Assembly: GCA_027040375.1 (NCBI GenBank)
Contig: JALUMJ010000077.1
Location: 1 to 10,748 of the forward strand
Reading direction: 5' to 3'
DNA length: 10,748 bases
DNA from: Campylobacteraceae bacterium
Lineage (GTDB): Bacteria > Campylobacterota > Campylobacteria > Campylobacterales > Sulfurospirillaceae
In this document: one piece after another, positions 1-5,861 of the stretch
How positions within the stretch are numbered: the stretch's first letter is position 1
How the letters are laid out: every line of letters begins with the position of its first letter
Position numbers and translations under genes: made by a program
Notes under the pieces: model-generated
What the model was told of the DNA's origin: nothing
The model's database searches: none
What the model saw: only the letters and a program-made list of their open reading frames with translations

Positions 1-1628
1 GAGTGAATAACTCTGATGATTTCAAGCGGTTGTGAAAGGTCTTCTATCTTTAGACCTACTAGTGACTCTTCATAAGGTCCTCTAACACCTTTTGCATCTT
101 TAGGACCAGCATTCCAAGTTGATGGAACAACAGCTTGCCAGTTTTCAATGACACCATTTTTGATTCTTGTCCAATGGCTTAGCATTCCCCTTGGTGCATT
201 TCCTAAAAATCTACCTTTATATTCTTTGCTTTTATCTATTTGATAAGTCGTATAAGTTGAATCATCAACTTTTAAGTTTGAAATCAAAGAATTAAATGCT
301 TCTAGACCGTTATCTGCTACAATTTTAGCTTCTATCATACGAGCGGCTGTTCTTCCAAGTGTTGAAAATACTGCTTTTAGCGGAAGCCCTGTATCTTTTA
401 AAAATTGATCTACAACTTTAGTAACTTTTTTATTTCCTTTTGCATAATTAATAACTATGTTTGATAAAGGTCCAACTTGCATTGGTTTTCCGTCATATCT
501 TGGAGATTTTATCCAAGAGTATTTACCATCAACCTGCAGTACCTTTGTATCCTCCATTTCGCCTTTTCCATTTTGTGTTTGGGCATCTTTAAATCCAGTA
601 TATTTTGGATTTGTTTTTCCGTTATAAGGGTGCAAAGGCTCATTGTCGGCGTACCAAGAGTGAGTAGCTTCTTCTGTAATCTTATCTTCGTTAATCTCAT
701 AAATTTTAGATATATCTCCATTTAGGATAATACCACTGTCAAACAAATATTCACTTTCATTTACGAGAAATTCCTTGGAAGTCATGAGATTTGCTGTTCC
801 TAAGCCTGCATTTACGCTAGCTTCGCCTGCATATGCCTTTCCTGCCATCACAAGGTCAGGATAATAAGCACGATTTACAAAATCTGCCATCTCCTTAAAT
901 TTTGTTAAAAATTCTCCGAGTCGTGCAGGGTCTTGGAGATCCATGATGCATGTTACTCCACCGACGGTAAGACTTTGAGGGTGAGGGTTCTTTCCACCAA
1001 AGATTGCCATCATTTGGGCAGCCAATCTTTGCATCTCTAAAGCTTTTAAATAATGAGAAAGAGCTATAAGATTTTGCTCAGGAGTAAATCTATAAGTTTT
1101 ATGCCCCCAATAAGCATTTGCAAATGGTCCAAGATTTCCTTTTTTTACAAATTCACCTACTCTTTTAAGTGTCTCTACCAAATCATCAGCACCGCATGCC
1201 ATAGGATTTGAACTGTATTTAAACGCTTCATCTGCAGCTTTATGAGGGTCTGCTTTTAAAGCAGAAACAACATCAACCCAATCGAGTCCATGAAGATGAT
1301 AAAAATGAACTGTATGATCGTGCAAATAGAGTGCCATATTCATCAAACTTCTTACTAATTTAGCATTTAAAGGAGGATTTATGCCTAGTGCATCTTCAAC
1401 CGCTATAATGCCAGCTCTATAATGTGAATATGTACAAACACCACAAATTCTTTGTGTAAAAAAACCAGCATCTCTTGGGTCTCTGCCTTTTAATATAGTT
1501 TCTATGCCTCTCCAAAGTGTTGATGATGAGTATGCCTCTTTTACTACATTGTTATCATCAACAACCACTTCTATTCTCAAATGTCCCTCTATCCTTGTTA
1601 TCGGATCTACTACTATTCTTTTAGACAT
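1..1628 (-). CDS. hydB: Group 1 membrane-bound [NiFe] hydrogenase large subunit (C-terminus cut by window edge)
   Basis: Catalytic subunit of the periplasmic uptake hydrogenase; it carries the NiFe(CN)2CO site that splits H2. I translated 542 uninterrupted codons from the ATG at 1628. The N-terminus has the RIEGH motif (residues 12-16) and the L1 nickel motif RICGVC at 60-65, with Cys62 and Cys65 as Ni ligands and His69 after them. Further on come the family blocks around APRGMLSHW and VVPSTWN. The last visible residues are RVIH, followed by a partial Ser codon, which in this family immediately precedes the DPCxxCxxH motif. Only about 30-35 residues, including two Ni ligands and the cleavable tail, should be missing. 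The start lies 4 bases after the hydA stop, with an AAGGAG ribosome site inside the end of hydA. It is exported with HydA on that subunit's Tat signal. Known for the family: an endopeptidase trims the tail; no such gene is in the window. Confidence 0.97.
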   Translation of the reverse strand, partial: MSKRIVVDPITRIEGHLRIEVVVDDNNVVKEAYSSSTLWRGIETILKGRDPRDAGFFTQRICGVCTYSHYRAGIIAVEDALGINPPLNAKLVRSLMNMALYLHDHTVHFYHLHGLDWVDVVSALKADPHKAADEAFKYSSNPMACGADDLVETLKRVGEFVKKGNLGPFANAYWGHKTYRFTPEQNLIALSHYLKALEMQRLAAQMMAIFGGKNPHPQSLTVGGVTCIMDLQDPARLGEFLTKFKEMADFVNRAYYPDLVMAGKAYAGEASVNAGLGTANLMTSKEFLVNESEYLFDSGIILNGDISKIYEINEDKITEEATHSWYADNEPLHPYNGKTNPKYTGFKDAQTQNGKGEMEDTKVLQVDGKYSWIKSPRYDGKPMQVGPLSNIVINYAKGNKKVTKVVDQFLKDTGLPLKAVFSTLGRTAARMIEAKIVADNGLEAFNSLISNLKVDDSTYTTYQIDKSKEYKGRFLGNAPRGMLSHWTRIKNGVIENWQAVVPSTWNAGPKDAKGVRGPYEESLVGLKIEDLSQPLEIIRVIH

Positions 1629-1632
1629 TTAC

Positions 1633-2787
1633 CTACTCCTTTGGTTTTTTAATTACCGAAATGGCTGCATGAGCTGCGATTCCGAGTGCAGTGACTGTTA
1701 ATATTGTTGCACCAATTTTATCTGCTGTTGCATCAGCACCTAGACCCCTAAAAACAGTATGATACAGTCTATCTGCAAGAGGTGATTCAAACGGTCCCAT
1801 CTTATCCCAAAAATCCGGCTCACTACAACCTATGCAACCGTGACCTGCTTGAACTGGCCAAGAAGTATGTTGATTAAACCTCTCTCTTGAGCAATTATTA
1901 AATGTATATGGGCCCTTACAACCAACTTTATAAAGGCAATATCCCTTTTTTGCTCCCTCATCACCAAACTCTTGCACAAATTCACCGGCATCAAAATGTC
2001 CTCTTCTCTCACATTGGTCATGAATCCTTTTGCCGTAAGCCCATTTTGGACGATTATAAGCATCAAGTGCAGGAAGTGTGCCAAATAATATGTACTGCAA
2101 AACATTGCCAACTATATTTTTTTCACTTGGTGGACAACCTGGTACATTTATGACAGGTTTTTGTGTAACTTTATGCAAGGGTTGAGCATTTGTAGGATTT
2201 GGAGCTGCTGCTTGAACACCACCAAAACTTGAACATGTGCCGATTGCAAATATAGCAAGTGCATTATCTGCCGCTTCTTTAGCATGTGATTCTCCTGTTT
2301 GCCCTTTTGGACCAACTGTCAAGTAAAAACTACTATCTCCTGAGGGGATACCGCCCTCGACCATCAAAACATATCTTCCCTTGTACTTTTTAATCGAGCT
2401 TTCAAGTGTCTCTTCTGCCTGCCAACCAGCAGCTGCCATCAGTGTCTCGTGATATTCTAACGATATATAATCAAATATAAGACTGTCTATCGTTGGTGCA
2501 TCACTTCTAAGTAAGCTCTCGCTACAACCTGTGCACTCTGCCATATGCAACCAAATAACAGGAAGTCTGTCAGTCAACTCTGCAGCCTTTGCCATTAATG
2601 GTGTGAAAGATGCTGGCAATGAAAGCAATGCCGTCATACTTGCTGCCCACTTCATAAAATCTCTTCTTGAGAAACCATGTTCTTCCAATAAAGATGCGAT
2701 TGATTTTCCATCATCTTTCATCTTTGGAAAACTTGAAAGTTTACCAAGTCTGTCGCTTAAACTTTGGTACAATTTTTCTTGCTCCAT
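1633..2787 (-). CDS. hydA: Group 1 [NiFe] hydrogenase small subunit with Tat signal
   Basis: Electron-transfer subunit of the membrane-bound uptake hydrogenase, 384 residues. A Tat signal has SRRDFMK at 40-46, a hydrophobic stretch to about 64, and likely cleavage after LMAKA near residue 68; the region before the twin arginines is long, about 39 residues. Iron-sulfur ligands are visible: proximal Cys85, Cys88, Cys185, Cys218; distal His256, Cys259, Cys284, Cys290; medial Cys299, Cys318, Cys321. Residues 357-379 form a weakly hydrophobic C-terminal helix followed by KKPKE, the usual anchor that docks a cytochrome b partner. The extra cysteines of oxygen-tolerant enzymes are absent (Gly87 and Gly190 stand there), so this is the standard, oxygen-sensitive type. 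ATG at 2787 follows AGGAG at 2794-2798 by 6 bases. It is the first gene of its operon, downstream of a 456-base gap. The resemblance to Helicobacter and Wolinella HydA is strong, from memory. Confidence 0.97.
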   Translation of the reverse strand: MEQEKLYQSLSDRLGKLSSFPKMKDDGKSIASLLEEHGFSRRDFMKWAASMTALLSLPASFTPLMAKAAELTDRLPVIWLHMAECTGCSESLLRSDAPTIDSLIFDYISLEYHETLMAAAGWQAEETLESSIKKYKGRYVLMVEGGIPSGDSSFYLTVGPKGQTGESHAKEAADNALAIFAIGTCSSFGGVQAAAPNPTNAQPLHKVTQKPVINVPGCPPSEKNIVGNVLQYILFGTLPALDAYNRPKWAYGKRIHDQCERRGHFDAGEFVQEFGDEGAKKGYCLYKVGCKGPYTFNNCSRERFNQHTSWPVQAGHGCIGCSEPDFWDKMGPFESPLADRLYHTVFRGLGADATADKIGATILTVTALGIAAHAAISVIKKPKE

Positions 2788-2805
2788 TCAACTCTCCTAA
2801 TTTGT

Positions 2806-2899
2806 ATTCATTTATGAATGAATAATTATTTATATTGAAATTAAAGCACAATGTTTCTTAAAGAATAATGAATACTCATTTATAGAATGAATATTCATT
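2806..2899. promoter_or_regulatory. Three ATTCAT/ATGAAT palindromes upstream of hydA
   Basis: A 14-base perfect palindrome AATGAATATTCATT lies at 2886-2899. A near-copy, AATGAATACTCATT (one base different), lies at 2867-2880, 19 bases away centre to centre, so roughly on the same helix face. A third, ATTCATTTATGAAT (6-base arms, 2-base spacer), lies at 2806-2819 just before the hydA ribosome site. Spaced dyads in front of a hydrogenase operon suggest operators for a dimeric regulator, possibly metal-, redox- or H2-responsive. I cannot name the regulator. AT-rich DNA makes short palindromes commoner, but two near-identical 14-mers are unlikely to be chance. Confidence 0.5.
2829..2834 (-). promoter_or_regulatory. 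Possible -10 box for hydA
   Basis: TATAAA on the minus strand, about 42 bases upstream of the hydA ATG. There is no convincing -35, which is normal for Campylobacterota vegetative promoters. If used, the paired palindromes would lie roughly at -45 to -77 and the third just after the start of transcription. In DNA this AT-rich other boxes are possible. Confidence 0.3.
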
Positions 2900-2910
2900 T
2901 TATTGTGTAG
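2897..2910. repeat. 14-bp direct repeat, left copy
   Basis: ATTTTATTGTGTAG, identical to 3241-3254. The left copy overlaps the end of the palindrome at 2886-2899. The right copy covers the last codons and stop of the cytoplasmic large subunit and almost abuts the 32-bp inverted repeat. Confidence 0.6.
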
Positions 2911-3003
2911 AATTGTAACAATAAATTTTAAAAAAATTAAATTACATTTAAGATATTACAAATAAGTGACAATACCAAATTAAACCATAACTAAACACTT
3001 TAA

Positions 3004-3100
3004 TGGCTCGATTTTGTTTCCAATTGCTGTTAAAATTTCGCAGGTCTAGCCATAGTTAAATCAAGAAATTTTAATAGTGAGTGGGGACAAAAGTGAGCCA
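3004..3100. repeat. 97-bp inner unit with imperfect inverted ends, possible insertion-sequence remnant
   Basis: The left end (3004-3021, read on the minus strand) and the right end (3083-3100) match at 14 of 18 bases, in the pattern GGnnACAAAAnnGAGCCA. Inside, a perfect 10-bp stem pairs 3030-3039 with 3065-3074 around a 25-base loop. Ends of the form TGGCTCnnTTTTG recall some IS21-family elements; that is memory, not a match. No transposase is present. Confidence 0.4.
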
Positions 3101-3110
3101 CCCAAAGGGA

Positions 3111-3206
3111 AAGTAGATAAGCCACAATCTTTAGCACTTTAAAGTCTTGAATTACATATTGTAGTCCTACGACTTTAAAACACTAAATCTTATGGCTTAT
3201 CTACTT
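3111..3206. repeat. 96-base long imperfect hairpin
   Basis: Two 36-base arms, 3111-3146 and 3171-3206, pair as 14 bp (AAGTAGATAAGCCA with its complement), a symmetric 5x5 internal loop, 5 bp (TTTAG/CTAAA), a 3x3 internal loop and 9 bp (TTTAAAGTC/GACTTTAAA). The 24-base apical loop holds a small GTAG-TC-CTAC palindrome at 3161-3170. On the plus strand the stem runs into TTTTT (3205-3209). The symmetric mismatches look like an inverted duplication that has drifted, or a structured RNA. Confidence 0.7.
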
Positions 3207-3240
3207 TTTAAAGTGTTTAGTTATGGTTTAATTTGGTATG

Positions 3241-3254
3241 ATTTTATTGTGTAG
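3241..3254. repeat. 14-bp direct repeat, right copy
   Basis: Identical to 2897-2910. It contains the stop codon and the last three codons (Thr-Thr-Gln) of the cytoplasmic hydrogenase large subunit, and begins one base beyond the end of the 32-bp inverted repeat. Confidence 0.6.
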
Positions 3255-4590
3255 TACAAACGGAGCATATATCAAAGCTTTTAAAGACAAAATCAGCCTT
3301 TTCAACACTGTCTAGTCCTATGATAGCCTTTTGGGCAATAGCAGGTTTTTCAGGGCTTCCATTGCCTAGATTCCAAACAGTTGGCGGAATGATATCAAAA
3401 TTTACAATTTTCCCCTCATTTACTGAAATTTTATGTATCAAAGTTCCACGAGCCGCCTCGACTACTCCAACTCCTTGAGCTGTAATATTCTTTGGCAAAT
3501 GTATCGGGCTTATGATAGATTTTTCTCTAATATCTATATTTTCAAGAAGTTCTTCACTTCTTTTTAAAAGCAGGGCTATCTCTTTGACTCTTGCTATAAT
3601 TCTTGTGATAACAGAATCTGTGCACCTTCTGTGGCAATCCCTTATCATCGAGTCTTTGCTAATCATAAGCCTAGCTAATGGACCTACTTCATAAAAATTA
3701 TCTTTATATACTGCACTTTTAGAATAAGTAAAACCTTTGTTTCCTTTATCAAAAAAACTATTTTTTAAGCTCTCACTCACAAATTTTACATTTGTTTTAA
3801 ACAATCTGGTTTTAAGAGCTTTTACAGGTTCATTAACTCCCTTATGGTCTCCAAATGAGATAAACCTATCATAACTCTTCCCTATTTTATTAAAACCTAA
3901 CTCCTTCATAAAAGCCACTGCCATATCTAGCGTAGAATTGCCATCAATCAAATCAGATATACTATCTAATTTCAAAAATTCTTCAATACTACACCCATAC
4001 AACCTCTCTTCGCAAAATTCTTTTACTTCCAAAAGATAGTTTTTTGCGTTTAGTATATCACTTTCCAAAGGATCACATGTGACGCCTCCTGTCATAACAT
4101 AAGAACCATGTGGCCATTGACCTGAAAAGATTGCCCCCATTTTTAAAACAGTAGCTAATGCATTTTGAGCTTCAAACCACTCTTTGTCTTTGAAGGATTC
4201 TGCTAACACAAATTTTTCTTTATTGATTTTAAATAGTTCAGGAAGTATCAAAAAATAGAACCATTTTATATGATTTTGAATTTTTTCAGCGTTTAACACT
4301 AATTCTCTTATCTGTTTTGCCTTGTTTGTAAGTTCTAATTCTACTCCTATATTTCTATAAGAATCTTCAATTGCCTCAATTGTAGCATTTACATGTGAGT
4401 GTGAACAGATTCCACAAACCCTAGGTGTTATCATCAAGGCATCTAACATAGGTCTATCTTTTAAAATATCTTCCATTGCTCTATAATTCAAAAATTTTAT
4501 CTTTGCATACGAGATTTTTTTATCTTTCCATTCTAGTTCGAGTGTGGCTTCTCCCTCAATACGCTCTATTATCTCTTTAGTAATCTTCAT
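3244..4590 (-). CDS. Cytoplasmic (group 2-like) [NiFe] hydrogenase large subunit without C-terminal tail
   Basis: Catalytic partner of the signal-less small subunit, 448 residues, clearly shorter than group 1 large subunits. Visible: RIEGE at residues 10-14 (the usual RIEGH with His replaced), the L1 motif RVCGIC at 57-62 with Cys59 and Cys62 as Ni ligands and His66 after it, and AARGTLIHK near the C-terminus. The protein ends Asp-Ile-Cys-Ser-Val-Cys-Thr-Thr-Gln: both Ni cysteines are present (442, 445), but Pro of DPC is Ile, the final His is Gln, and no cleavable extension follows. Processing by an endopeptidase therefore seems unnecessary, as is known for some H2-sensing hydrogenases. I chose ATG 4590 over 4596 because AGGGG (4597-4601) lies 6 bases before 4590 but touches 4596. 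It overlaps the small subunit gene by 14 bases. Role: intracellular H2 oxidation or H2 sensing; no sensor kinase is nearby, which slightly favours a metabolic role. Confidence 0.93.
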   Translation of the reverse strand: MKITKEIIERIEGEATLELEWKDKKISYAKIKFLNYRAMEDILKDRPMLDALMITPRVCGICSHSHVNATIEAIEDSYRNIGVELELTNKAKQIRELVLNAEKIQNHIKWFYFLILPELFKINKEKFVLAESFKDKEWFEAQNALATVLKMGAIFSGQWPHGSYVMTGGVTCDPLESDILNAKNYLLEVKEFCEERLYGCSIEEFLKLDSISDLIDGNSTLDMAVAFMKELGFNKIGKSYDRFISFGDHKGVNEPVKALKTRLFKTNVKFVSESLKNSFFDKGNKGFTYSKSAVYKDNFYEVGPLARLMISKDSMIRDCHRRCTDSVITRIIARVKEIALLLKRSEELLENIDIREKSIISPIHLPKNITAQGVGVVEAARGTLIHKISVNEGKIVNFDIIPPTVWNLGNGSPEKPAIAQKAIIGLDSVEKADFVFKSFDICSVCTTQ

Positions 4591-5485
4591 GCTCATCCCC
4601 TATAAGTTTTCGCTCTAGTCTATCTATCCTAAAACTTTTTGCTACTCCTGTAATAGTATAATACGCTCTTTTACTAACACCATATGGTACCGCAGGTAAT
4701 GACATTCTTGTTTTTGTTTCATATACATTTTCTCTAGGAAAATCAGGTTCAGTACATCCTAGACACGGAGAGCCAGCTCTAGTTTTGGAACTCACCTCGT
4801 TCCATAAAATTTTATTGCAATTTGCATGTGTCATAGGACCTCTACATCCTTGCTCATAAAATAGGCAACCCTCTTTTTCTCCGAACCCTTTTGTGTCTAT
4901 TTTCCATTCAAAATACTCATTTCTCAAACATCCATGATGAACAAAATAGGAAAATACCTCTTTTGGTCTAAAAAATTCATCTAGCAATAGCGGCTTGCCC
5001 TCTTTTAATATAAGAAGAGTATCAACCAGCCATCTTGGGTGAAGCGGACAACCGGGAATATTTATAACTTTTTTATTTTCATTCCAGTATCCGCCCTCTT
5101 CATCGCCACTAAAAAGTGCACCTGTTATATTGATTTTATCTCGCTCTCTAAATATACCACCATAACTAGCACAAGTTCCTGCGCAAATAATATAGTCAAC
5201 TCTCTTAGATAAATTTTCAACTAAGTGTTCAAATGAATAACCACTTCTATCTACATAATCTCTTACCTTAGTAAACGAACCCTCAACAATCAAATAATCA
5301 TATCTATCTTCATTCGCTAAAATAGCTTCTAAATCATAACTTGTTATAAGCAAGGGGTGATAAATAATCTTAAAATTATTTGCAAAATTTTTCATACCAG
5401 AGTAGTTAAAAAAAGAGTGAGAATCTCCATTGCAAGTAATTCCTTGAATCCAAACAATTGTTTTTTTAGGATGAAAATCGGACAT
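4577..5485 (-). CDS. Cytoplasmic (group 2-like) [NiFe] hydrogenase small subunit with altered proximal cluster site
   Basis: Iron-sulfur subunit of 302 residues with no Tat signal or C-terminal anchor, so the enzyme should stay in the cytoplasm. It starts straight at the fold (KKTIVWIQG). Ligands by family pattern: proximal Cys18, Cys105 (AGTC), Cys146 (PGC); distal His183, Cys186, Cys207, Cys214; medial Cys223, Cys241, Cys244. The second cysteine of the proximal CxxC is missing: residues 18-21 read Cys-Asn-Gly-Asp. As I recall, cyanobacterial uptake enzymes (group 2) have Asn at this place, so an oxygen or nitrogen ligand is a trait of the group; Asp is a variant of it. The phrase TCNGDSHSF and the cytoplasmic form point to group 2 (HupS/HupU-like, or the Aquifex-type subgroup). 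It follows hypA by 32 bases. ATG 5485 has an AAAGG site about 9 bases upstream. Confidence 0.93.
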   Translation of the reverse strand: MSDFHPKKTIVWIQGITCNGDSHSFFNYSGMKNFANNFKIIYHPLLITSYDLEAILANEDRYDYLIVEGSFTKVRDYVDRSGYSFEHLVENLSKRVDYIICAGTCASYGGIFRERDKINITGALFSGDEEGGYWNENKKVINIPGCPLHPRWLVDTLLILKEGKPLLLDEFFRPKEVFSYFVHHGCLRNEYFEWKIDTKGFGEKEGCLFYEQGCRGPMTHANCNKILWNEVSSKTRAGSPCLGCTEPDFPRENVYETKTRMSLPAVPYGVSKRAYYTITGVAKSFRIDRLERKLIGDEHEDY

Positions 5486-5516
5486 GTTGAAACCTTTTGT
5501 TTATTTTATCACAAAT

Positions 5517-5525
5517 ATTATACCA
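5517..5525 (-). promoter_or_regulatory. Possible internal extended -10 promoter before the cytoplasmic hydrogenase
   Basis: TGGTATAAT spans the last codon and stop of hypA on the minus strand, 31 bases before the small-subunit ATG. It fits an extended -10 box exactly. The -35 region is weak. It may give extra transcription of the structural genes within the hyp operon, or be chance, since the Val codon and the stop of hypA produce part of it. Confidence 0.3.
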
Positions 5526-5859
5526 TCTCTAGCCTCATCAAATACATATCTTCGCCATCTATTGTATTTATATCAAAACTTTTGCATTTTGGGCATGTGA
5601 ATTCATTTTGCTTTAGAGTAAACTCTTTTTTGCAAACATTGCAATAAATCACAACATCTTGAATGTTCATAACAAATTCTGCCCCATCACAAATTGTTTT
5701 TTCTTTAAAGGTATCAAATGCAACTTGCAATAAATCTGGCTCTACTCCGCTTAGTTTTCCAATTTTAACTTCTACTTTTGTTATCTTTTTTGCATTTTCT
5801 TTTTTTGCATTTTCTTCACATAAATCTAAAAGTGATGAAACTATCGAATATTCATGCAT
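5518..5859 (-). CDS. hypA: Hydrogenase nickel-insertion protein HypA
   Basis: Nickel metallochaperone that works with HypB to load Ni into the large-subunit precursor. It has 113 residues, the normal length. The mature start must be Met-His-Glu because His2 is part of the Ni site in this family; that is the ATG at 5859. A longer frame from a TTG at 5868 would bury it. The zinc site is complete: Cys73-x-x-Cys76 and Cys89-x-x-Cys92. The end, GEDMYLMRLEMV, fits the family. An AAGGA site lies about 10 bases upstream, inside the end of hypE (2-base gap between genes). A tandem 15-base repeat at about 5785-5814 encodes ENAKKENAKK in a helix where E. coli HypA has a similar-length segment, so length is not affected. 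Here hypA closes the hyp set rather than opening it as in E. coli. Confidence 0.96.
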   Translation of the reverse strand: MHEYSIVSSLLDLCEENAKKENAKKITKVEVKIGKLSGVEPDLLQVAFDTFKEKTICDGAEFVMNIQDVVIYCNVCKKEFTLKQNEFTCPKCKSFDINTIDGEDMYLMRLEMV

Positions 5860-5861
5860 GA

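Larger units (their letters stand above)
2972..3239. repeat. 268-bp element bounded by a perfect 32-bp inverted repeat
   Basis: Bases 2972-3003 are the exact reverse complement of 3208-3239, 32 of 32. The match stops at both outer and inner ends. The left arm begins ATACCAAATTAAACC and the right arm ends GGTTTAATTTGGTAT. Inside lie two further inverted-repeat units (3004-3100 and 3111-3206). There is no coding frame. The structure looks like a miniature inverted-repeat element or the remains of a transposon. It could also form a large transcript structure separating the two operons. No short target duplication directly abuts the arms. Confidence 0.8.
2788..3243. other. 456-base gene-free region between two hydrogenase operons
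   Basis: No open frame here has a family look or a ribosome site. The left part (2788-2971) is very AT-rich and holds palindromes and a possible promoter for hydA. The right part (2972-3239) is a nested set of inverted repeats. The spacing break, against overlaps of a few bases elsewhere, suggests that hydAB has its own promoter. Confidence 0.85.

Noticed and set aside
1633..2787. HydA as an oxygen-tolerant (six-cysteine proximal cluster) hydrogenase
   Set aside because: The two extra cysteine positions are Gly87 and Gly190, so it is the standard type.
2788..2971. Sigma-54 promoter for hydA
   Set aside because: No GG-N10-GC element of the right form was found on the minus strand.
2972..3243. 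Intrinsic terminator after the cytoplasmic large subunit
   Set aside because: On the minus strand no GC-rich stem is followed by a T run; the structure may still affect transcription but is not a typical terminator.
3244..5485. Calling the cytoplasmic hydrogenase a HupUV H2 sensor outright
   Set aside because: The tail-less large subunit fits a sensor, but there is no histidine kinase or response regulator in the window and the proximal site differs from the CxxC I recall for sensor enzymes; the group 2 subgroup cannot be fixed by eye.
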